A DNA stretch of 64,000 bases from a virus, in the IMG/VR virus record IMGVR_UViG_3300006802_000098, positions 1 through 64,000 of that record. One strand, given 5' to 3'. Below are positions 14,971 through 22,463 of the stretch, one piece after another (the first letter of the stretch is position 1; each line of letters starts with the position of its first letter). The translations under genes and the position numbers were made by a program. The notes below the pieces were generated by a model, which saw only the letters and a list, made by a program, of their open reading frames with translations, was not told the DNA's origin and did no database searches.

Positions 14971-15791
14971 CAAATGTATTACTAATAGGTGGTGCTGGAT
15001 TTATAGGCGGGCATCTTAAAAATAAACTAGAGTCTAATGGTACCACTGTTGATGTCATTGACAAAAAACATGGAAAAAATATACTGGACGAATATGCTCT
15101 AGTAGCAGACAGAGAATATAGTCATGTAGTATTTTTAGCAGCAGAAGCAAATCTTAGAGCAGTAAAACGAAATCCTGTTGATGCTATCAAAACAATGACT
15201 GTAGGTTTAATGAACTGTTTGAAATATTATTCAGACAGTCATTTTACATATATTAGTAGTAGTATGGTTTATGGCAACTGGGCTGGAGACAGTGTAAGTG
15301 AAAATGATGCTCGAGCTCCTATAGACTTGTATGGCCAACTTAAACTGGCTGGAGAAGGCATTGTTAAAGAATTACACAGCAACTATACCATTATAAGGCC
15401 CACGGCAGTTTATGGTCCTGGTGATGATCCTACTAGAGTACTTCCACACTTTATAAACCTAGCAAGACAAAATCAAATACTTACAGTAAAAGGGTCTAAC
15501 AACATGCTAGATTTTACGCATGTTGACGATATTATACAAGGAATTATACTGGGTATGAATAGACCTAAATACAGTACAGGCGTTTACAACATAAGTTACG
15601 GTAACGCAGTACCCTTAGAAACTGTAGCTAAATACATTACAAAGTGCTTGGGCACCGGATCAGTTAAAGTAGATCCGCTGGACTTAGAATACCCAAAACG
15701 TGGCAGCATGAATATCACAAAAGCAAGAACTGAACTGGGATACAAGCCTACAACGCACGTATTTGATGGTATAAATGAACTATTATCATAA
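14964..15791 (+). CDS. NAD-dependent epimerase/dehydratase (extended SDR)
   Basis: A 275-residue extended short-chain dehydrogenase. The NAD-binding motif GGAGFIGG is at residues about 8-15, the SSSMVYG segment near 100, and the catalytic YGQLK (YxxxK) near 130. The family includes sugar-nucleotide epimerases and dehydratases. It is followed ten bases downstream by a UDP-sugar dehydrogenase, so it likely acts on a sugar nucleotide. The exact substrate cannot be read from sequence. It is somewhat shorter than typical UDP-glucose 4-epimerases (about 330 residues). Confidence 0.85.
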   Translation: MLTNVLLIGGAGFIGGHLKNKLESNGTTVDVIDKKHGKNILDEYALVADREYSHVVFLAAEANLRAVKRNPVDAIKTMTVGLMNCLKYYSDSHFTYISSSMVYGNWAGDSVSENDARAPIDLYGQLKLAGEGIVKELHSNYTIIRPTAVYGPGDDPTRVLPHFINLARQNQILTVKGSNNMLDFTHVDDIIQGIILGMNRPKYSTGVYNISYGNAVPLETVAKYITKCLGTGSVKVDPLDLEYPKRGSMNITKARTELGYKPTTHVFDGINELLS

Positions 15792-15800
15792 GGATATTTA

Positions 15801-17024
15801 ATGTATATTGGTTTTATAGGGTTAGGTAAACTTGGCATGCCCTGTGCTGAAGCAATGGCACAAAAATACGACGTAACAGGATACGATATACAGCCAAAAA
15901 CCAGCAACTTAGTAGACATAGTATCTAACTTAGAGCAAGCAGTTACAAACAAAGACCTAGTATTTGTTGCTATTCAAACACCACATCAGCAGGAATACGA
16001 TGGTAGCCAACCGTGCATGGACCTTGAACCCAAGGACTTTGATTACAGTCAAGTAAAGCAGTGCTTACAAGAAATAAACAAATATGCAAATAAGCACACG
16101 TTAGTAGTTCTTATTAGCACAGTGTTGCCGGGTACGGTTCGCAGAGAACTAGCACCACTAATCACCCAGGCTCGTTTTATATACAACCCATACCTAATAG
16201 CAATGGGTAGTGTTAGTTGGGACATGATTAATCCAGAAATGGTTATCGTTGGTACAAAAAACGGCAGTTATACAGACGATGCTACATTAATTATTGACTT
16301 TTACAAGGAGTTAATGGAGAACAATCCACGTTATGTTGTAGGAACCTGGGAAGAAGCAGAAAGCATTAAGATTTTTTATAATACATTTATTAGTGCTAAA
16401 CTAAGTCTTGTAAACATGATCCAGGATGTTAGTATGAAATTGGGTAATATGAATGTTGATGTTGTAACGGATGCACTATCAAGAAGCACACAACGTATCA
16501 TGGGTCCACAATATATGAAAGCTGGCATGGGGGATGGCGGTCCTTGTCATCCCAGAGACAATATTGCTCTACGTTTTATGGTACAAGAACTTGGGTTAGG
16601 CTATGACTTGTTTGATGCTATTATGCAAGCCAGAGAAATACAAGCTGAAAACGTTGCTTTTAAACTAGTAGATTTAGCTAATGAATATAATATGCAGATT
16701 GTCATACACGGTAAAGCATACAAGCCACAAGTTCCATATTTAGAAGGCAGCTATAGTTTGCTAATTGGACACTACTGTAAAAAACTAGGGTTTGATCCTG
16801 TATATGTTGATCCAGAAACCGGTGATGCATTTGAACCTACAGAGCCTTGTGTTTTTTTACTAGCGCACAGCGCCAACACTACTTATAAGTATACTAACAA
16901 TCAACCAGTTGATACTAATACAATGTACTGTTTAGTGCCTGACGGAAGTGTTGTTGTTGACATGTGGAGAAACTATACCAATAACAAGTGTACAGTTATT
17001 CATTATGGAAATACACGTGACTAA
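15801..17024 (+). CDS. UDP-glucose/GDP-mannose dehydrogenase family protein
   Basis: A 407-residue protein with the N-terminal NAD motif GLGKLGMP, the STVLPGT segment of the family, and the active-site cysteine in GGPCHPRDN, where the usual form is GG.CFPKD. The C-terminal third is the UDP-binding domain, with GKAYKP. The enzyme would oxidise a UDP- or GDP-sugar to the acid. Substitution of the usual Phe and Lys near the catalytic Cys suggests an altered specificity. The gene overlaps the following oxygenase gene by 20 bases. Confidence 0.85.
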   Translation: MYIGFIGLGKLGMPCAEAMAQKYDVTGYDIQPKTSNLVDIVSNLEQAVTNKDLVFVAIQTPHQQEYDGSQPCMDLEPKDFDYSQVKQCLQEINKYANKHTLVVLISTVLPGTVRRELAPLITQARFIYNPYLIAMGSVSWDMINPEMVIVGTKNGSYTDDATLIIDFYKELMENNPRYVVGTWEEAESIKIFYNTFISAKLSLVNMIQDVSMKLGNMNVDVVTDALSRSTQRIMGPQYMKAGMGDGGPCHPRDNIALRFMVQELGLGYDLFDAIMQAREIQAENVAFKLVDLANEYNMQIVIHGKAYKPQVPYLEGSYSLLIGHYCKKLGFDPVYVDPETGDAFEPTEPCVFLLAHSANTTYKYTNNQPVDTNTMYCLVPDGSVVVDMWRNYTNNKCTVIHYGNTRD

Positions 17025-17532
17025 TTGGCACATAGACAAAATAGAATCTTTTTGGGACAATGATCATCAATTCCTAAACTACGAATCAGAAAATTTTAAC
17101 AATCCCGACGATATTTTAAATTGGCAAGGAAAAGGATATAAACCACCATTTGTTGGTGAACTCTGCGACATGCGTAAACCACAGGCTTGGTACACAGATA
17201 ATGTCGTGGAATACTTTAAAAACAAGTATAGCATAGAAAACGTTGGTACAAGTTTTTACAGAATGTCCACAGGCATTATACTTCCTAAACACCGAGACAC
17301 ATACAAAAAATACAGAGAATTGTTTGGGGTTAGTGTACACCAAATCCAACGTATTATAGTTTTTTTAGAAAACTGGCGCAGCGGACATTATTTTGAAATT
17401 GAAGGCACACCAATTGTAGATTGGCAAGCCGGAGATTATGTTTGGTGGAGAGGCGATGCAGAACACATGGCAGCTAACCTAGGAACGGAATATAGATATA
17501 CGCTACAGATAACAGGACATGATGGATTATAA
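17005..17532 (+). CDS. 2-oxoglutarate/Fe(II) oxygenase-like (aspartyl hydroxylase fold)
   Basis: The start is set at ATG 17005, near the end of the upstream gene; a longer frame from 16948 would overlap more. The 175-residue protein has an iron-binding pattern: HRD in LPKHRDTY near residue 95 and a distal His in GDAEHMAANLG near 155, followed by Arg in TEYRYTLQI. This arrangement fits the aspartyl/asparaginyl beta-hydroxylase branch of Fe(II)/2-oxoglutarate enzymes. It lies among sugar-nucleotide genes. The target is unknown. Confidence 0.65.
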   Translation: MEIHVTNWHIDKIESFWDNDHQFLNYESENFNNPDDILNWQGKGYKPPFVGELCDMRKPQAWYTDNVVEYFKNKYSIENVGTSFYRMSTGIILPKHRDTYKKYRELFGVSVHQIQRIIVFLENWRSGHYFEIEGTPIVDWQAGDYVWWRGDAEHMAANLGTEYRYTLQITGHDGL

Positions 17533-18124
17533 GGTTCTTGAAGATTTTGAAAACTTATTAAGTAAGTATACTGGTGCTCCTTATGTTGTTCTTACTGACA
17601 GTTGTACTCATGCTGTAGAACTTTGCATACGTCAGCAAAAGTGGCAGGGCCCGGTTATACTTCCTCCAAAAACATATATTAGCATACCCATGACCATGCA
17701 TAAACTTGGTTTACAAGTTTACTGGGATCACGAATATAACTGGAAACACCAGTATAGAATTGCGCCCACAAATATCTGGGATAGTGCTCGAGCATTTGAT
17801 AAAAATATGTACAAGCCAGGTGCTTGGCAGTGTTTAAGTTTCGGCTGGGACAAAAGGTTAGCCATTGGCCATGGTGGGGCTATATTGTTAGACAAAAAAA
17901 GCGATTACATTTCGCTTAAATGTATGGCATATGACGGCAGATTTCTAGATATAAAACCCTGGCAAGAACAATCTAATTGGCAGTTAGGTTTTCATTATAA
18001 TATGAGACTGGAAGACGCTGCTAAAGGTATAGAACTATTATCTCAACCTGATAAATTGCCAATGATGTATACGCAGGTAAAAGAGTATCCTGACGTGAGC
18101 AAAATTAAAATTAAACTTGACTAA
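17519..18124 (+). CDS. Short DegT/DnrJ/EryC1-type aminotransferase
   Basis: A 201-residue protein matching the first two thirds of sugar aminotransferases: YVVLTDSCTHAVEL for the phosphate-binding region, NIWDSARAFD for the Asp that contacts the PLP ring, and SFGWDKRLAIGHGGAI with the likely PLP lysine. Full family members have about 370 residues; the C-terminal domain is missing here, and the frame ends cleanly before a promoter. It could be a trimmed but active enzyme or a remnant. A second, longer DegT-type gene is at 41594-42586. Confidence 0.65.
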   Translation: MMDYKVLEDFENLLSKYTGAPYVVLTDSCTHAVELCIRQQKWQGPVILPPKTYISIPMTMHKLGLQVYWDHEYNWKHQYRIAPTNIWDSARAFDKNMYKPGAWQCLSFGWDKRLAIGHGGAILLDKKSDYISLKCMAYDGRFLDIKPWQEQSNWQLGFHYNMRLEDAAKGIELLSQPDKLPMMYTQVKEYPDVSKIKIKLD

Positions 18125-18145
18125 TCGTCTAAATAATCTTATCAT
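18117..18145 (+). promoter_or_regulatory. Sigma70-type promoter upstream of dpdA-like gene
   Basis: TTGACT at 18117-18122, a 17-bp spacer, and TATCAT at 18140-18145. Transcription should begin near 18152, 19 bases before the ATG at 18171. The promoter overlaps the stop of the aminotransferase gene, separating the sugar block from the deazaguanine block. Confidence 0.7.
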
Positions 18146-18170
18146 TAATAATAAAAAAAGGTACAACTAT

Positions 18171-19634
18171 ATGGCAGTTAGAATAAATCTAAGTGAAAAA
18201 AATCATGACTATGCAGTGTTCACACCTGCGCTTAGTGGCTTTTATCAGAGTTATGTAAGCAAGCAACAGCAAGATCCCAATCATGTAGAACAATCACGTA
18301 TACCAGCAAAGTTTGAAAATGGTATTGAAGGCTTGAACTTCTTAAATCCTGAGCAGGGATACTTTACCTACAATCATGTTCTTTACAGTGCTGGACATGC
18401 TGAACTAGACATGGCTAAAGCAGTGGATCGTGAAAGTATGATCCATAAGCGTGATAGAAACAATACTGTGCTTATTGGTGACAGTGGCGGGTTCCAGATT
18501 AGTAAAGGTGTGTGGCAGGGTAACTGGCTAGAGCCTGAAGGGCAATGTGCTGACACAGACAAAAAGCGTGGTGTAGTTCTCAACTGGTTAGAAAATACAG
18601 CAGACTACAGCATGGTACTGGATATCCCCACAAACGGTTTGAACTTCATAGACGAAACAACAGGCAAACCTAGATGTGGTTTGAATGACTATGCTGAGTT
18701 CCGTGATGCTACTCGAGCCAACAATAACTATTTCTTTAAACATAGACAGGGCAAAACAAAGTTCCTAAACGTGCTACAGGGCAGTACATATGAACAAGCA
18801 GATGACTGGTTTGATAATGTATGCTTGCCTATTGTAAATGAAACAAGTGGATGGGCATTTGGTGGTGTACAAAAAACAAACCTCAACCACAGCCTAAGAA
18901 GGTTGCTATATCTCAAAGAACTTGGATTGCTACAAAAAGCAGAATGGATTCACTTCTTGGGCACAGGTAGACTTGACCAGGGTGTAATGTATACTGCTAT
19001 GCAACGGGCTATCAGAAAGTCTATAAATCCGTTCCTTACAATAAGCATGGATTGTGCAAGTCCATTTATTGCTACAGCAAACGGCCAAGTGTATACTGAC
19101 AATACATTTAACAACAAGCGTATTGGCTACAACATGGTACACATGGTAGACGAAAAGGATCCCGCAAACAAAGAAGCACCCTGGCCCTGGGACGACTCAC
19201 CTATTGGCGCCAGACTTACCTGGCGTGATGTTAACTGGTATGATCCAGGTGACTTAAACAAGATTGGTAAAGAAGGCAAAACCAGTTGGGATAGTTTTGC
19301 ATACTGTTTGATGATGGGACATAACATCTACAAGCATATTGATTCAGTACAAATGGCTAACCGTCTAATGGCAAGGCCAATTGGTATGAATGAATGGATA
19401 CCAGACCAATATTTGCAATTCCAGGATCTATGTGTAGACTTGTTTGCTAGAGATTATAACAAGAGCATGGCTGCTATTGATGCAGAACTTGACAAGCATG
19501 AAGGTTTGATTAGTAAACTAAGCCGTATTAAAAATCTTAAAAACACAAACGCATTTGAGAGTTTGTTTAGTTTTGATGTTCCAACAACCAACACTGATAT
19601 AGACAGTAGCCAGGAAGAGGACGATGCCCGATGA
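18171..19634 (+). CDS. dpdA: DpdA-like tRNA-guanine-transglycosylase-family DNA modification enzyme
   Basis: The ATG at 18171 has an AAAAAGG site and the promoter above. The 487-residue protein has the TGT signature DSGGFQISKG near residue 105, the GGV.K segment near 225 and HFLGTGRLDQG near 260. In DpdA, a TGT relative, the enzyme swaps guanine in DNA for a 7-deazaguanine, protecting phage DNA from restriction. A tRNA-directed TGT is the alternative, but a phage carrying folE, queD and queE favours DpdA. The stop overlaps the next ATG (ATGA). Confidence 0.75.
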   Translation: MAVRINLSEKNHDYAVFTPALSGFYQSYVSKQQQDPNHVEQSRIPAKFENGIEGLNFLNPEQGYFTYNHVLYSAGHAELDMAKAVDRESMIHKRDRNNTVLIGDSGGFQISKGVWQGNWLEPEGQCADTDKKRGVVLNWLENTADYSMVLDIPTNGLNFIDETTGKPRCGLNDYAEFRDATRANNNYFFKHRQGKTKFLNVLQGSTYEQADDWFDNVCLPIVNETSGWAFGGVQKTNLNHSLRRLLYLKELGLLQKAEWIHFLGTGRLDQGVMYTAMQRAIRKSINPFLTISMDCASPFIATANGQVYTDNTFNNKRIGYNMVHMVDEKDPANKEAPWPWDDSPIGARLTWRDVNWYDPGDLNKIGKEGKTSWDSFAYCLMMGHNIYKHIDSVQMANRLMARPIGMNEWIPDQYLQFQDLCVDLFARDYNKSMAAIDAELDKHEGLISKLSRIKNLKNTNAFESLFSFDVPTTNTDIDSSQEEDDAR

Positions 19635-20707
19635 ACACCATTTATATTATATGTCTGGAGCCTATTGATCAGAGATATACTAAACAGTGGTTTACAAACA
19701 TTCCCAGTATACTGGAACAGCGTATCCAGGAACAGGGCTTAGATTATCGTGTAGTTACTATTGAAGGTGACACAGTGCCTGATAATACTACAGCAGGTGC
19801 GTTTTTGGACTTTGGTGCTACAAACGTCTACAAAGCAAGCCAGACTGTAACTGTTAGCAAGATGTTTAGTCAGGGAGACATCAAGCCTGGTGATAAGTTT
19901 TTAGTTACAGATGCCTGGAACTTTATTATTACACCTATCAAATACATGAGTGACCTGCTGGACATTCCAGTAGAAATACACAGCATCTGGCATGCTGGGG
20001 CATATGATCCCAGTGACATCCTGGGTTACAAAATGAACAAGCCATGGCCCTGGGATGCTGAGCGTAGTTGGTTTTATAGCAGTGACTATAACTACTATGC
20101 CAGTGAAAATCATCGTAAAATGTTTTTAACTAACTTAAACATACCAGAAGAATATCATCACAAAGCAGTGCGAAGTGGCCAGCCACACGAATTGATAATC
20201 GATGATCTTGTTAGGCATCAGAATACAGACAAACAAGATCGTGTTATGTGGCCACATCGTTACAATGCTGACAAGCAACCAGCGATCGCAGAAGATCTTG
20301 CTGCCAACTTTGACATGGTTATTACTCAGAAAATGAACTTGAACAAAGCAGATTACTATGCTACAATGGGCACAAGTAAACTTATTTTTAGTTGTGCACT
20401 ACATGAGAACCTTGGCATCAGTGTCATGGAAGCAGTGCTAACTGGAGCAGTTCCAGTGGTGCCGGATCGTTGTAGTTACAGTGAAATGTATTTAGATGAA
20501 TTTAAATATCCCAGTGAGTGGACAGAGGATCTGGAAAGTTATCAGAAAAATAAACACAGGGTAGCAGAGTTTATTCAGGATAAACTGGATAACTACTCTA
20601 ATTATCATAATCTTATTCGTGAGCAACAGAGTATTCTCGTACGAGATTATTTAAGCAGCAATATTATGATGGACAAATTATTAGAAAAAAAGGAACTTAG
20701 TGCATGA
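19631..20707 (+). CDS. GT-B glycosyltransferase-like protein
   Basis: A 358-residue protein. The C-terminal half has HENLGISVMEAVLTGAVPVV, the donor-binding motif of GT4-type glycosyltransferases (E-x7-E with a sugar-nucleotide site), followed by a helical tail. The N-terminal half is diverged, with no clear acceptor domain. Genes overlap on both sides (ATGA), locking it between the DpdA-like gene and folE. That placement makes DNA-base glycosylation a testable idea, but lipopolysaccharide or virion glycosylation is equally possible. Confidence 0.7.
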   Translation: MNTIYIICLEPIDQRYTKQWFTNIPSILEQRIQEQGLDYRVVTIEGDTVPDNTTAGAFLDFGATNVYKASQTVTVSKMFSQGDIKPGDKFLVTDAWNFIITPIKYMSDLLDIPVEIHSIWHAGAYDPSDILGYKMNKPWPWDAERSWFYSSDYNYYASENHRKMFLTNLNIPEEYHHKAVRSGQPHELIIDDLVRHQNTDKQDRVMWPHRYNADKQPAIAEDLAANFDMVITQKMNLNKADYYATMGTSKLIFSCALHENLGISVMEAVLTGAVPVVPDRCSYSEMYLDEFKYPSEWTEDLESYQKNKHRVAEFIQDKLDNYSNYHNLIREQQSILVRDYLSSNIMMDKLLEKKELSA

Positions 20708-21393
20708 GAAATACTTCCGAACAAATTATAGAACGTATAAAACAGTCCAATGGCCGTTACTGGGCTGGAGATAATATTAGTGAATATCTAGGGCCAGGTG
20801 ACAAAGAAGCACTTATTGAAGAACTTACTGTTAAGTTTGAAAGTGTACTGGATAGTTTGGTGATCGATCGTCACACTGATCCAAACAGTCAGGATACTGG
20901 CAGACGTTTGGCCAAGATGTACATTCGAGAGATAATGAGTGGTCGTTACAATCCTAAACCTAACGCAACAGCATTTCCTAATCATACAAATGAGCGATAT
21001 GATGGTATGCTAGTCGTGCGTAGTGAACTTAAAAGTATGTGTTCACACCACCATCAACCAGTCACTGGTGTAGCATACATTGGAATTATTGCTGCTGATA
21101 CTCTCATTGGTTTAAGTAAATATACACGAATAGCACAATGGTGTGCTCGCCGTGGAACTCTACAAGAAGAACTTGCCATGGATATTGCCCGAGAAATTCA
21201 GGCAGCAACTGGCAGTAATGATGTTGGCGTATATATTCAGGCTACACATGGTTGTTGTGAAAATCGCGGCATAGGTGCTCATAGTAGCCTAACACAAACT
21301 ACAGTTTTGCGTGGCAGTTTCCACAATGATCCTGCTTGCAAGAAAGAGTTTATGGATAACATTAAACTACAACAAGGATTTGCTCCAAGATGA
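20704..21393 (+). CDS. folE: GTP cyclohydrolase I
   Basis: A 229-residue enzyme converting GTP to dihydroneopterin triphosphate, the first step of folate and 7-deazaguanine synthesis. Zinc-site residues are visible in SMCSHHHQPVTG near residue 112 and HGCCENRGIGAHSS near 185; GLSKYTRIAQ in between is also characteristic. The usual CEHH is CSHH here. The length is typical. Its neighbours (DpdA-like gene upstream, QueD and QueE downstream) point to 7-deazaguanine synthesis rather than folate. Overlaps both neighbours by four bases. Confidence 0.9.
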   Translation: MRNTSEQIIERIKQSNGRYWAGDNISEYLGPGDKEALIEELTVKFESVLDSLVIDRHTDPNSQDTGRRLAKMYIREIMSGRYNPKPNATAFPNHTNERYDGMLVVRSELKSMCSHHHQPVTGVAYIGIIAADTLIGLSKYTRIAQWCARRGTLQEELAMDIAREIQAATGSNDVGVYIQATHGCCENRGIGAHSSLTQTTVLRGSFHNDPACKKEFMDNIKLQQGFAPR

Positions 21394-22100
21394 TACTGTT
21401 ATTTGATGTAGACGGTACTCTTACTCCGAGCAGGGGAGAAATGAATCTTGAGTTTGCTAATAAGTTTCTCAAGTTAAAAAACTTTAGTTTAGTCACTGGC
21501 AGTGACTGGCCAAAAACAGTGGAACAAGTTGGCACAAAAATATTTGAAGATGCTGATTATTCATTTAATTGTAGCGGCAATGATGTTTACAGCAAAGGAA
21601 AACACATAGCCAAAAATAACTGGAAACCCGGCACAGACTTACTGGATTACCTTAGCAAGTGTTTAGGGGAATCTAGTTATCCTGAAAAATATGGTAACCA
21701 TATTGAAATACGAACTGGAATGCTTAACTTTAGTATAGTAGGAAGAAATGCTATAGGTAAGCAAAGAACAGATTATTATAACTGGGACGTTCAAATGCTG
21801 GAACGTGACAGAATATGCAGAGGAATCAAATATCATTTTCCAGAACTTTGTGCTGAAGTTGGTGGTGAAACTGGTGTTGACATTTATCCAGTTGGTAATG
21901 ATAAATCCCAGTGCTTAAAATATTTTGGTGGTCGACCAATACATTTTTTTGGTGATTCTTGTCACGCCGGCGGGAATGATTATAGCATAGCAAGTATACT
22001 GGAATCTAGATCAGATTGTAAAGTATATCATGTCAATGATTGGAAGGAAACATGGCAGATCCTAAACCAAAAATATATGAATCACCTGATGGTGGATTAA
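21390..22100 (+). CDS. Eukaryotic-type phosphomannomutase (HAD superfamily)
   Basis: A 236-residue protein with the HAD nucleophile motif DVDGTLTPSR at residues 6-15, VTGSDWPK, MLNFSIVGRN and VDIYPVGNDKSQCL, followed by the metal-binding FFGDSCHAGGND. The order matches the alpha-phosphomannomutase (PMM1/PMM2) family of eukaryotes rather than the usual bacterial ManB type. It should convert mannose-6-phosphate to mannose-1-phosphate, feeding GDP-mannose. The last 49 bases overlap the next gene. Confidence 0.85.
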   Translation: MILLFDVDGTLTPSRGEMNLEFANKFLKLKNFSLVTGSDWPKTVEQVGTKIFEDADYSFNCSGNDVYSKGKHIAKNNWKPGTDLLDYLSKCLGESSYPEKYGNHIEIRTGMLNFSIVGRNAIGKQRTDYYNWDVQMLERDRICRGIKYHFPELCAEVGGETGVDIYPVGNDKSQCLKYFGGRPIHFFGDSCHAGGNDYSIASILESRSDCKVYHVNDWKETWQILNQKYMNHLMVD

Positions 22101-22384
22101 CTGTATACGCCAGAGATTTTGGTGCTCCAACGGATAGTAGAGTCGAGATTACCATGCCTGATAATCTTTACTATGACGAATTGTCTGGCTGGGAAGTTAA
22201 AATAAGTGATAATCGTTCTAACGGTTATATAGAGTATGACGCCATCAAAGAAGCAATAAAAAGTAACAGTACATTTGTAGATGTTGAATTACACAACAAA
22301 TATCCTGAACTCAGGGAAGCCTGGGAAGAATACAAAAAATTACAGGATCAATATAGTATGTGGCAACATATAGCACAAAAATAA
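22052..22384 (+). CDS. Hypothetical phage protein, 110 residues
   Basis: The start at ATG 22052 follows a GGAAGG site; a frame from 22040 is also open. The protein begins MADPKPKIYESPDGG, an acidic protein with a C-terminal helix. I recognise it as resembling short uncharacterised proteins of aquatic phages but cannot name a family. It is the last gene before the autotransporter promoter. Confidence 0.6.
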   Translation: MADPKPKIYESPDGGLTVYARDFGAPTDSRVEITMPDNLYYDELSGWEVKISDNRSNGYIEYDAIKEAIKSNSTFVDVELHNKYPELREAWEEYKKLQDQYSMWQHIAQK

Positions 22385-22394
22385 TCCAAAACGG

Positions 22395-22422
22395 TTGACG
22401 TTCGACAACCTCATGCTATCAT
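22395..22422 (+). promoter_or_regulatory. Sigma70-type promoter of the autotransporter gene
   Basis: TTGACG at 22395-22400, preceded by ACGG, with TATCAT at 22417-22422 after a 16-bp spacer. Transcription would begin near 22429, 35 bases before the ATG at 22464, with GAGG as ribosome-binding site. The ACGG prefix recurs at other promoters in the window. Confidence 0.65.
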
Positions 22423-22463
22423 AATATTATGCAATGGTGCATATTTGATAAATGAGGTAAAAA

